A stretch of 5,659 nucleotides of DNA from Gemmatimonadota bacterium (GTDB taxonomy: Bacteria > Gemmatimonadota > Gemmatimonadetes > Longimicrobiales > RSA9): contig VEPF01000241.1 in assembly GCA_012027055.1 (NCBI GenBank), positions 1 to 5,659 of the forward strand, given 5' to 3'. Shown here in pieces: positions 1 through 5,507 of the stretch (position 1 is the stretch's first letter; each line of letters begins with the position of its first letter). Below the pieces are notes generated by a model. It had not been told where the DNA came from. It saw only the letters and a list, made by a program, of their open reading frames with translations, and ran no database searches. A program made the translations under genes and the position numbers.

Positions 1-1133
1 GTGCGGAACTCCGCGGGCAACAGCGCATCGGCCAGTCCGTGCCGCGGGAAGGCGCGGCGGCGGGGGTAGGTGCGGCGGAGCTCGCGGAACGCGGCCGCGC
101 GCGCCGCGGGCGGGAGCGCGAGCAGCGTGCGCATGCGCGCGTCGTCCTGCTCGATGTCGTAGAGCTGCCGGGTGAGCGCGTGCAGCCACTGGGTCTCGGG
201 CAGCGGCGGCGGCGGCTCGAGGCGCAGCCCGTCGCCGGGCGCGGCGGCGAGCGCGGTGCGCGCGTCCCAGGCCGGCTCCAGGCCGAGCTCCTGCACCAGC
301 GCATCGTGCAGCATGAGCGTGCCGTTCACCTTCCCATCCCAGGAGTACCCGGCAATGTGCGGCGTGGCCAGGTCGGCGAGCGCGTGCAGCGCGGGATCCG
401 GCTCGGGCTCGCCCTCCCACACGTCGAGCAGCACGGCGCCGGGCCGGCCGGCCGCGAGCGCGCGGGCGAGCGCGGCGTTGGACACGACCGCGCCGCGGCT
501 GCTGTTCAGCAGCCAGGCCTCCGGCCGCAACTGCGCCAGTGCGGACTCCGCGATCAGGTGCCGCGTCGGCCAGGGGCCGGCGGTGGTGAGCGGGACGTGG
601 AGCGTGACGACGTCGCTTTCGGCCAGCACCAGTTCCAGCGAGACGTACCCGTGCGTGCGGCCGGCCCGTTCCGCCGCGTCCGCGAGCGGCGGGTCATTGC
701 ATAGCACGCGCGCCCCGAAGGCCGGCAGGCGTGCGGCCAGCCGCGCGCCGATGTTGCCGCAGCCGATGATGCCAACGGTCCGGCCGCGCAGGGGCTGGCC
801 GGTGCGCACCGCGAGCGTGAGCAGCGCGGCCAGCACCCACTCCACCACCGACTCGGCATTGCTGCCGGGCGCGTGCCGGAAGACGATGCCCGCCTGCCGC
901 AGCGCGGGCAGGGCGACGTGGTCCGCGCCGATGGTGGCGGAGCCGACGAACGAGAGCCGGCTGCCCGCGACCAGGGCCGCGTCCACGCGGGTCACGCTCC
1001 GCACCAGCAGCACGTCCGCGTCCCGCACCAGCGCGGGCGTGAGCGCGGTGGCGGGCACGGCACGCACCTCGCCGAAGCGGCCGAACGCGGCCGCGACCAG
1101 CGGGATGTTCTCGTCGGCGACGATCCGCAGCAC
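1..1133 (-). CDS. pdxB: Erythronate-4-phosphate dehydrogenase PdxB (C-terminus cut by window edge)
   Basis: This is an NAD-dependent D-2-hydroxyacid dehydrogenase that oxidises 4-phospho-D-erythronate in DXP-dependent pyridoxal phosphate synthesis, in the cytosol. I translated the frame by hand: it is open for 377 codons to the left edge, close to the 378 residues of E. coli PdxB, so only a short tail should be missing. It follows E. coli PdxB throughout: ADENIP at the N-terminus, DADVLLVRSVTRV (38-50), FVGSATIGADHV (62-73), the nucleotide-binding GCGNIG (124-129) with Asp147 after the next strand, NSSRGAVV with catalytic Arg213, VWEGEPE with the presumed catalytic Glu242, and PHIAGYS with catalytic His259. 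The C-terminal part (about 280 onward, with LYDIEQDDARMR) matches the PdxB-specific dimerisation domain and separates it from SerA or generic dehydrogenases. The start is GTG at 1133, the first possible start after an in-frame TAG that is the fumarase stop. It is six bases downstream of fumarase and probably co-transcribed with it. Confidence 0.93.
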   Translation of the reverse strand, partial: MLRIVADENIPLVAAAFGRFGEVRAVPATALTPALVRDADVLLVRSVTRVDAALVAGSRLSFVGSATIGADHVALPALRQAGIVFRHAPGSNAESVVEWVLAALLTLAVRTGQPLRGRTVGIIGCGNIGARLAARLPAFGARVLCNDPPLADAAERAGRTHGYVSLELVLAESDVVTLHVPLTTAGPWPTRHLIAESALAQLRPEAWLLNSSRGAVVSNAALARALAAGRPGAVLLDVWEGEPEPDPALHALADLATPHIAGYSWDGKVNGTLMLHDALVQELGLEPAWDARTALAAAPGDGLRLEPPPPLPETQWLHALTRQLYDIEQDDARMRTLLALPPAARAAAFRELRRTYPRRRAFPRHGLADALLPAEFR

Positions 1134-1139
1134 GTGCTC

Positions 1140-2762
1140 CTAGAGCCCGACCTGTTGGAAGAAATCGTTCCCCTTGTCATCCACCAGGATGAAGGCCGGG
1201 AAATCCCGCACTTCGATCTGCCAGACGGCCTCCATGCCCAGCTCGGGGAAGTCGATGCATTCGACCTTCGTGATGTTGTCCTGCGCGAGCACGGCGGCCG
1301 GGCCGCCGATCGACCCGAGATAGAAGCCGCCGTACTTCCGGCAGGCGTCGGTCACCTGCTGGCTGCGGTTCCCCTTGGCGATCATGATGAGGCTGCCGCC
1401 GTGGCTCTGCAGCAGGTCCACGTAGCTGTCCATGCGGCCGGCGGTGGTGGGGCCGAACGAACCGGAAGCCATGCCCACGGGCGTCTTGGCCGGACCCGCG
1501 TAGTAGATGGGGTACTGCTTCAGGTACGCCGGCAGCTCCCCGCCCGCAGCCAGGATCTCCTTGAACTTCGCGTGCGCGATGTCGCGGCCCACGACGATGG
1601 TGCCCGTGAGCAGCAGGGCGTCGCCGACCTCGAGCTGCGACAGCTCGCGGAGCGTCTCCACGAGCGGCTTCGCGAGATCGATGCGGTGCCCGTGCTCGTG
1701 CCGGGCGGTGCGGAAGCGCTCCGGGATCAGGTCCTCCGGGTGCCGGTCCAGCTCCTCCACGAACAGCCCGTCGCGCGTGATCTTCGCCCTGATGTTGCGG
1801 TCCGCGGAACAGGAGACCGCCATGCCCACGGGGAGGCTGGCGCCGTGGCGCGGCAGGCGGATCACCCGCAAATCGTGCGCGAAGTACTTCCCGCCGAACT
1901 GCGCGCCGATGCCGAGCCGCTGCGCCGCGGCGAGCAGCTTCTGCTCGAGCTCCAGGTCGCGGAACGCGCGGCCGTGCTCGTTGCCGGTGGTGGGCAGGCC
2001 ATCCAGCTCGCGGGCCGCGGCCAGCTTGGCGGCCTTGAGGGTGGCGTCCGCACTGGTCCCGCCGATCACGAAGGCGATGTGGTACGGCGGGCACGCGGCG
2101 GTACCGAGCGTCTTCATCCTGCCCACCAGGTACTGCTCCAGTTTCTCGGGTGTCAGCAGCGCCCTGGTCTCCTGGAAGAGCATGGTCTTGTTGGCGCTGC
2201 CGCCGCCCTTGGCGATGAACAGGAACTTGTAGGCGTCTCCGTCCACGGCGGCGATGTCGATCTGCGCGGGCAGGTTGGTGCCGGTGTTGCGCTCCTGGTA
2301 CACGGTCAGCCCGGCGGTCTGCGAGTAGCGCAGGTTCTCCTCCGTGTACGTGCGGTAGATGCCGTACGCGAGCTGCGCTTCGTCGCCCCCGCCGGTCCAC
2401 ACCTGCTGTCCCTTCTTGGCGATCACGGTGGCGGTGCCGGTGTCCTGGCAGATGGGGAGCTGGAACCGGGCCGAGACCACCGCGTTCCGGAGCATGGCCA
2501 GCGCCACGCCGCGGTCGTTGTCGGACGCCTCCGGGTCCGCGAGGATGGCCGCGACCTGCTCATTGTGGGAACGGCGCAGCAGGAACGAGACGTCCCGCAT
2601 GGCCTCGTGCGCGAGCACCGCGAGCGCTTCCGGCTCGACGCAGACGACGCTCCGCCCGCTGAACTCCGCGGTGTGCACGTAGCGCTCGGAGCCCGCCAGC
2701 TGCCGATACGGGGTGTGGTCCGGCGCGAGCGGGAACGGCTCCTGGTAGACGAACTGCGGCAT
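1140..2762 (-). CDS. fumA: Class I (iron-sulfur) fumarate hydratase, FumA type
   Basis: This enzyme reversibly hydrates fumarate to (S)-malate in the TCA cycle, as a cytosolic oxygen-sensitive [4Fe-4S] protein. The 540-residue product is collinear with E. coli FumA (548) almost without gaps. The three cluster cysteines fall at the same numbers as in E. coli: Cys105 in LPICQDTGT, Cys224 in GTAACPPYH and Cys318 in AVSCSADRN. Other family blocks are visible: VWTGGGDEA (121-129), FIAKGGGSANKT (182-193), GNEHGRAFRD (260-269), QFGGKYFAHD (288-297), GTIVVGRDIAHAK (387-399) and the FPAFILVDDKGNDFFQQ tail. Both fumarase domains (alpha-type N-terminal, beta-type C-terminal) are therefore present in one chain. 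It lacks the last eight or so residues of FumA, which are not catalytic. I chose ATG 2762 because AGGAGG lies six bases upstream and the N-terminus then aligns with FumA; an in-frame ATG at 2819 would add 19 residues. It is the first gene of a pair with pdxB. Confidence 0.97.
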   Translation of the reverse strand: MPQFVYQEPFPLAPDHTPYRQLAGSERYVHTAEFSGRSVVCVEPEALAVLAHEAMRDVSFLLRRSHNEQVAAILADPEASDNDRGVALAMLRNAVVSARFQLPICQDTGTATVIAKKGQQVWTGGGDEAQLAYGIYRTYTEENLRYSQTAGLTVYQERNTGTNLPAQIDIAAVDGDAYKFLFIAKGGGSANKTMLFQETRALLTPEKLEQYLVGRMKTLGTAACPPYHIAFVIGGTSADATLKAAKLAAARELDGLPTTGNEHGRAFRDLELEQKLLAAAQRLGIGAQFGGKYFAHDLRVIRLPRHGASLPVGMAVSCSADRNIRAKITRDGLFVEELDRHPEDLIPERFRTARHEHGHRIDLAKPLVETLRELSQLEVGDALLLTGTIVVGRDIAHAKFKEILAAGGELPAYLKQYPIYYAGPAKTPVGMASGSFGPTTAGRMDSYVDLLQSHGGSLIMIAKGNRSQQVTDACRKYGGFYLGSIGGPAAVLAQDNITKVECIDFPELGMEAVWQIEVRDFPAFILVDDKGNDFFQQVGL

Positions 2763-2768
2763 CGCAAC

Positions 2769-2774
2769 CCTCCT
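2769..2774 (-). promoter_or_regulatory. Strong Shine-Dalgarno sequence of the fumarase gene
   Basis: The minus strand reads AGGAGG here, followed by GTTGCG and then ATG at 2762. This perfect anti-16S match at a spacing of six bases fixes the fumarase start, in preference to the in-frame ATG at 2819. Confidence 0.85.
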
Positions 2775-2824
2775 GGGAATCGGGCCGGCCCGGGCGGTCA
2801 CGCGCGGCCCGGCCGGCATGCCTC

Positions 2825-2853
2825 AACATAGGGAGGCGGCCGCCCGGCGGCAG
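2825..2853 (-). promoter_or_regulatory. Candidate promoter for the fumarase-pdxB operon
   Basis: The minus strand has TATGTT at 2830-2825, a TANNNT -10 box in otherwise GC-only sequence. Seventeen bases further upstream is CTGCCG (2853-2848), a poor -35 match. Transcription would start near 2818, leaving a leader of about 55 bases that carries the AGGAGG site. The in-frame ATG at 2819 sits at the predicted start point, so a leaderless longer fumarase is conceivable. The -10 is reasonable; the -35 is weak. Confidence 0.4.
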
Positions 2854-2856
2854 CGG

Positions 2857-2882
2857 CGGGCGCGCGCCTTCGCCCGCGCCCG
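2857..2882. other. GC-rich hairpin between protein A and fumarase
   Basis: An 8-bp perfect stem (2857-2864 CGGGCGCG with 2875-2882 CGCGCCCG) has a 10-base loop. It lies 43 bases past the stop of protein A and just upstream of the fumarase -10 box. There is no T-tract on either side, so it is not a convincing intrinsic terminator. It could stop transcription with a factor, or simply reflect base composition. Nothing else is visible in the 162-base gap beyond more GC-rich partial dyads around 2780-2820. Confidence 0.3.
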
Positions 2883-2924
2883 GCCTGACCGGCGGTGTCG
2901 GGAGGAACCGGCGAGTCGGAGGCG

Positions 2925-3293
2925 CTACGCGGCGGGGCGCTTCAGCTCGAGCACGATGCGGATCAGCGCGCGGTCGCGCGCGTTGGTGCAGGGCCGGCCG
3001 CAGGCTTCCAGGTCGGCCAGCGAGAGGCAGTGGCCGGGACACTCGATGGTGGCGCGCAGCGAGGGCCAGTCCGCGCCCGGGTGGTCCGGCAGCAGGTGGT
3101 GCAGGCGGCTGGTCAGGACCGATACCGTGCTGCCGCAGCGGTGCTCGAAGACCAGCAGGTTGGCGTCCGGCACGCGCAGGATGCCCTGGAACCCGAGCAG
3201 CCGCGTGCCGGGATCGCGGACGAACTCTTCCCAGGTGCGCCAGGCGTGCGTGCACGCGCCGCAGCGGGCGAACGGCTTGGGCTCGGTCTCCAT
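2925..3293 (-). CDS. Small cysteine-rich protein of unknown function (protein A)
   Basis: This is a 122-residue protein with no signal peptide or membrane segment, so probably cytosolic. I cannot assign a function. Seven cysteines are arranged as CGAC (11, 14), EHRCG (His51, Cys53), CPGHC (85, 89) and a second CX3C pair (98, 102). Such a layout suggests bound zinc or another metal, perhaps one N-terminal CxxC/H-x-C site and one C-terminal twin-CX3C site; this is inference. It resembles from memory uncharacterised proteins of deltaproteobacteria that begin FKTC-x2-CG-x-x-W and carry ECPGYC. The protein encoded at 5367-4990 is a paralog: I count about 65 identities over roughly 110 ungapped positions, with all seven cysteines kept. 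There is no Shine-Dalgarno sequence, but a TATGAT box ends six bases before the ATG. It lies between the protease and the fumarase gene, all on the same strand, with separate promoters likely. Confidence 0.82.
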   Translation of the reverse strand: METEPKPFARCGACTHAWRTWEEFVRDPGTRLLGFQGILRVPDANLLVFEHRCGSTVSVLTSRLHHLLPDHPGADWPSLRATIECPGHCLSLADLEACGRPCTNARDRALIRIVLELKRPAA

Positions 3294-3299
3294 GGGAGC

Positions 3300-3305
3300 A
3301 TCATA
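3300..3305 (-). promoter_or_regulatory. -10 box of protein A, leaderless geometry
   Basis: The minus strand reads TATGAT, then GCTCCC, then the ATG at 3293. This is a near-consensus -10 hexamer in GC-rich DNA. The usual -7 to +1 distance puts +1 on the A of the ATG, consistent with a leaderless mRNA and with the absence of a Shine-Dalgarno sequence. The -35 candidate 17 bases upstream (GTGCCG, 3328-3323) is weak. Confidence 0.5.
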
Positions 3306-3312
3306 CCCGCGG

Positions 3313-3338
3313 GACGCGCCGCCGGCACCGGCGGCGTC
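3313..3338. other. Strong GC hairpin between the protease and protein A
   Basis: A perfect 7-bp stem (3318-3324 GCCGCCG with 3329-3335 CGGCGGC) has a GCAC tetraloop. It can be lengthened by GAC/GTC (3313-3315 with 3336-3338) across a two-base bulge. It lies about 80 bases past the protease stop on the minus strand, where a terminator would be expected, and covers the -35 region of protein A. There is no T-tract, so it is a possible factor-assisted terminator or operator rather than a proven one. The rest of the 123-base gap (3294-3416) holds nothing else I can name besides the -10 box. Confidence 0.35.
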
Positions 3339-3416
3339 CGCCGGGGCCTGGACCCGATGGCTCGAGCAGCGCCCGCCGCCGAGTGTTCGCGGTGGCAGGC
3401 GCGACCTGAGTCCGCG

Positions 3417-4733
3417 TCACTTGCAGGTGGTGCTCTTGCCCTTGGTGGTGCAGGTGATGGTCCTGCTCGCCGTCCCCTGATTGCCAGCCGCATCGTACGC
3501 GATCAGGATCACCGTGTACGTACCCTTCGCCGAGTACGTCGTGGTGGGATTGCGAACGGTTGCGGTGGTGCCGTTCCCGAAGCTCCAGCTCCAGGCCGTC
3601 ACGGCGACGTTGTCCGTGCTTTGATCCGTGAACGAGCATCTGTTCTTGGCGCAGCTAACCGCAAATGCAGCCGTCGGTGCCGTGACATCCGGCGGCGGCT
3701 CGCTGGTGCCCGGATCGATGCTCACGCCGAACCGGGACAGGATCGGTGCGATGGGGTTGGCGATGGTCCGCGTGCTGCTCCCTGCGAACAGCAGCCCGAC
3801 CAGGCCGTTCGATGCATCATCCGTGACGATCAGCGAGCCGGAGTCGCCGCCGCCGCTGAACGTGCCGGGCGCGATCCCGAGTTGCCCGTTGAAGTAGGCC
3901 GACGCGATGCAGAACAGGTTCATGAACGTCTCGTAGCACACTTCCACGGTGACGTTCAGCTCGCTCACGGTCCCGTGCGTGAGAGCGGTGGTCCGGCCGA
4001 ACTTCTTGACCGGCAGGTTCAGCGTGGCGGTCACCACCGAGGTACCCGGCGCGCCGTAGGCGTACGTGGGAGTCGCACCGAGCACAGCTCCCGCGCTCAC
4101 CAGCGCGATGGCCGCGTCCATCAGGTTGTCGCCGCTCAGGCTCATGTCGATCGGCTCGAAATCGAACAGAGTGCCGATCGTCGAGGCTGCGGTGCCTCCA
4201 TCGTAGGGACCGGGCTGATAGATGGCGTCTCCGATCGCGCCGTCGTTCGAGTTCGCCAGGACGTGGTTGTTGCTGAGAATGAACACGCTGCCGTCCGGCT
4301 TCCGAACCCGCGCCCCGATGGTGCCCGCCGTGATGTCGTGATGCCCGACCGAGAATCCGTTCGGCGCCGGCCGCTGGTACGTGGTCGTGTTGTAGTAGTC
4401 CGACGCGAGGATGAGCCCGGTCACGACCACGTTCACCGGGTAGCCCTCGAGCCGGGCGGGAATCTGCGCCGCCGTCGCGTGGCCGGGGGTCACGGCGTAC
4501 ACCGTGATCGATTCCTCGCCGCCAGTACCCAGGTGGATGCCGGTGCCGATGATCCCCTCCTTGCGCAACAGCCCCGGCGTGTAGCGGTTCTGCACCGCCA
4601 CGATGCCGGGACCCGGCACCCTCGCCGCCTGCATGGACAGCCCCGCAGCGAGCGGCCCGTACTCATCGACGCACGCGGCCGTGGACAGCGCCAGCAGGAG
4701 GGCAGCAGACGTCGCATACCGAAGCATCGACAT
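3417..4733 (-). CDS. Exported NAL1-like trypsin-fold serine protease with C-terminal PKD domain, putative lipoprotein
   Basis: This 438-residue product is a predicted exported endopeptidase. Residues 1-21 form a signal peptide: Arg5, a hydrophobic ALLLAL core, then a lipobox-like TAAC with Cys21 as the probable lipidated residue. Thr at -3 is permitted but not ideal. About 60-335 form a chymotrypsin-fold domain resembling bacterial relatives of plant NAL1: SVGHHDITAGTIGARV, ILSNNHVLA with His157, QPGPYDGG, NLMDAAIAL with Asp206, KKFGRTTALTHGTVS, and GGGDSGSLIV with Ser298, followed by GLLFAG. The His-Asp-Ser triad is thus complete. After a proline-rich linker (EPPPDVTAP), residues about 352-430 are a PKD domain (FTDQSTD, WSWSFGNG, NPTTTYSAKGTYTV). 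Cys361/366 and Cys266/275 could form disulfides. ATG 4733 was chosen for its GGAGGAG site and because it puts the signal peptide at the N-terminus; ATG 4787 would add 18 polar residues. The substrate is unknown. Its GC content is visibly lower than its neighbours. Confidence 0.9.
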   Translation of the reverse strand: MSMLRYATSAALLLALSTAACVDEYGPLAAGLSMQAARVPGPGIVAVQNRYTPGLLRKEGIIGTGIHLGTGGEESITVYAVTPGHATAAQIPARLEGYPVNVVVTGLILASDYYNTTTYQRPAPNGFSVGHHDITAGTIGARVRKPDGSVFILSNNHVLANSNDGAIGDAIYQPGPYDGGTAASTIGTLFDFEPIDMSLSGDNLMDAAIALVSAGAVLGATPTYAYGAPGTSVVTATLNLPVKKFGRTTALTHGTVSELNVTVEVCYETFMNLFCIASAYFNGQLGIAPGTFSGGGDSGSLIVTDDASNGLVGLLFAGSSTRTIANPIAPILSRFGVSIDPGTSEPPPDVTAPTAAFAVSCAKNRCSFTDQSTDNVAVTAWSWSFGNGTTATVRNPTTTYSAKGTYTVILIAYDAAGNQGTASRTITCTTKGKSTTCK

Positions 4734-4736
4734 AGA

Positions 4737-4743
4737 CTCCTCC
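4737..4743 (-). promoter_or_regulatory. Shine-Dalgarno sequence of the protease gene
   Basis: The minus strand reads GGAGGAG, then TCT, then ATG at 4733. GGAGG is five bases from this ATG, and AGGAG is nine bases from the next in-frame ATG at 4727. Either start gives an intact signal peptide. No comparable site precedes the ATGs at 4745 or 4787. Confidence 0.7.
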
Positions 4744-4989
4744 ATCCCCGGAAGGGATCCTGGACTGCCGAGATCCATATCCCGCACGGTCGGTGCTGAG
4801 CGCCGGCCGGGATCAGCTGGGCACGGAGGCCGCCGGGGAGAGCGCCGCCAGGGTGAGTCTGGACGGCGGGGGAGATCGGGGGTACACGGCCCTCGACGGC
4901 CGTGCTGCTACACTAAGGCGAGCAGGTGCGGATTGAAAGGATCGCGTCCGCGGAAGAGCCGTCGGGCGGAGGAAATGCGGCGCGCGCGC
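4744..4989. other. Non-coding gap upstream of the protease, with one hairpin
   Basis: No gene is supported between protein B and the protease. The clearest element is a 7-bp perfect stem, 4885-4891 CACGGCC with 4898-4904 GGCCGTG, around a CTCGAC loop. It has no T-tract on either strand, so it is at best a factor-dependent terminator for protein B. Just beside it, TACACT (plus, 4909-4914) and the overlapping TAGTGT (minus, 4915-4910) are TANNNT boxes, but neither has a convincing -35. A nearer minus-strand candidate -10 for the protease is TATGGA (4779-4774), about 40 bases before the start; it is also weak. Confidence 0.4.
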
Positions 4990-5367
4990 TCAGGCCGGCG
5001 GGAGCTCCCGGGCCTGGTGCAGGCGCTGCACCAGCCCGATCAGCTCGCGGTCGCGGACGTTGCGGCACTGCAGCTCGCAGCGGGCGTTGTCGCCCAGCTG
5101 GATGCAGTGGCCGGGACACTGGTCGCTGCCGCGCAGCGAGGGCCAGCCGGCGGCCGGGTGGTCGGGTAGCAGGTCGCGCAGGCGTTTGCTGAGCACGGAG
5201 ACCGAGCTGCCGCAGCTGTGCTCGAAGACCAGCAGGCTCGCGTCCGGCACGCCGCCGATGGCCTGGAGGCCGAGCAGCCGGAGCTCCCGGTCGGCGACGA
5301 AGTCGTCCCAGGTGCTCCAGGGTTGGCGGCAGGAGCCGCAGGTCTTGAACGGCGCGGGATCCGGCAT
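4990..5367 (-). CDS. Small cysteine-rich protein of unknown function (protein B), paralog of protein A
   Basis: This is a 125-residue soluble protein with no signal peptide; I do not know its function. Its seven cysteines match protein A one for one, shifted by one residue: CGSC (10, 13), EHSCG (His49-x-x style spacing as in A, Cys52), CPGHC (84, 88) and a final CX3C pair (97, 101). The most conserved blocks are RLLG, VPDA, LLVFEH, VSVL, LLPDHP, WPSLR and CPGHC. Metal binding is the simplest reading and is inference. DNA similarity is still visible, for example a shared 16-base stretch at 5111-5126 and 3030-3045, so the two genes are a diverged duplication. ATG 5367 is the only candidate start because an in-frame TAA lies four codons upstream. 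There is no Shine-Dalgarno sequence; TAAGTT ends six bases before the ATG. It is divergent from the MEMO-family gene across a 140-base gap. Confidence 0.82.
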   Translation of the reverse strand: MPDPAPFKTCGSCRQPWSTWDDFVADRELRLLGLQAIGGVPDASLLVFEHSCGSSVSVLSKRLRDLLPDHPAAGWPSLRGSDQCPGHCIQLGDNARCELQCRNVRDRELIGLVQRLHQARELPPA

Positions 5368-5373
5368 CCGGGC

Positions 5374-5379
5374 AACTTA
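5374..5379 (-). promoter_or_regulatory. -10 box of protein B, leaderless geometry
   Basis: The minus strand reads TAAGTT, then GCCCGG, then ATG at 5367. The TANNNT pattern and six-base spacing are the same as upstream of protein A. The predicted +1 is the A of the ATG. No good -35 is seen at 16-18 bases upstream. Confidence 0.45.
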
Positions 5380-5420
5380 TGATCCGGAGGCCGGTTGCAC
5401 CACCACTGCCCCGCCCCGAA

Positions 5421-5436
5421 GCGCGGTTTCCCGCGC
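5421..5436. other. Dyad symmetry in the divergent intergenic region
   Basis: A perfect 6-bp stem, 5421-5426 GCGCGG with 5431-5436 CCGCGC, has a TTTC loop. It lies between the divergent starts of protein B and the MEMO-family gene, 13 bases before the candidate -35 of the latter. It could be an operator, but short GC dyads are common by chance at this base composition. Confidence 0.2.
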
Positions 5437-5449
5437 GCCGCCGGCTGGA

Positions 5450-5478
5450 TTGATTGTCCATCGGCGCGTTCGTACTGT
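5450..5478 (+). promoter_or_regulatory. Candidate promoter of the MEMO-family gene
   Basis: TTGATT (5450-5455) and TACTGT (5473-5478) are separated by exactly 17 bases. TTGATT keeps the TTGA of the sigma-70 -35 consensus, and TACTGT fits TANNNT. Transcription would start near 5485, giving a 23-base leader to the ATG at 5508 without a Shine-Dalgarno sequence, or a leaderless start at the in-frame GTG at 5484. Confidence 0.45.
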
Positions 5479-5507
5479 AGGGTGTGGCTGCACACTGCGA
5501 GTGTGAC

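Noticed and set aside
1177..2400. A 407-codon minus-strand frame inside fumarase
   Set aside because: Arg/Pro/Ala-rich out-of-frame translation of a gene whose true frame matches FumA end to end.
873..2831. A plus-strand open frame of 652 codons opposite fumarase and pdxB
   Set aside because: Its translation is rich in Arg, Ala, Gly and His without recognisable motifs, and the opposite strand carries two well-conserved enzymes. It is an antisense shadow caused by high GC.
4734..4787. Longer protease start at ATG 4787
   Set aside because: It would place 18 polar residues before the signal peptide and has no Shine-Dalgarno sequence, whereas 4733 has both a ribosome site and a proper signal-peptide start.
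2895..4799. A plus-strand open frame of 634 codons opposite protein A and the protease
   Set aside because: Low-complexity Arg/Ala/Gly/His composition and no domain. The minus strand holds a protease with a full triad and signal peptide.
4885..4904. Intrinsic terminator after protein B
   Set aside because: The 7-bp stem is perfect, but neither strand has a following T-tract, so it is recorded only as a hairpin.
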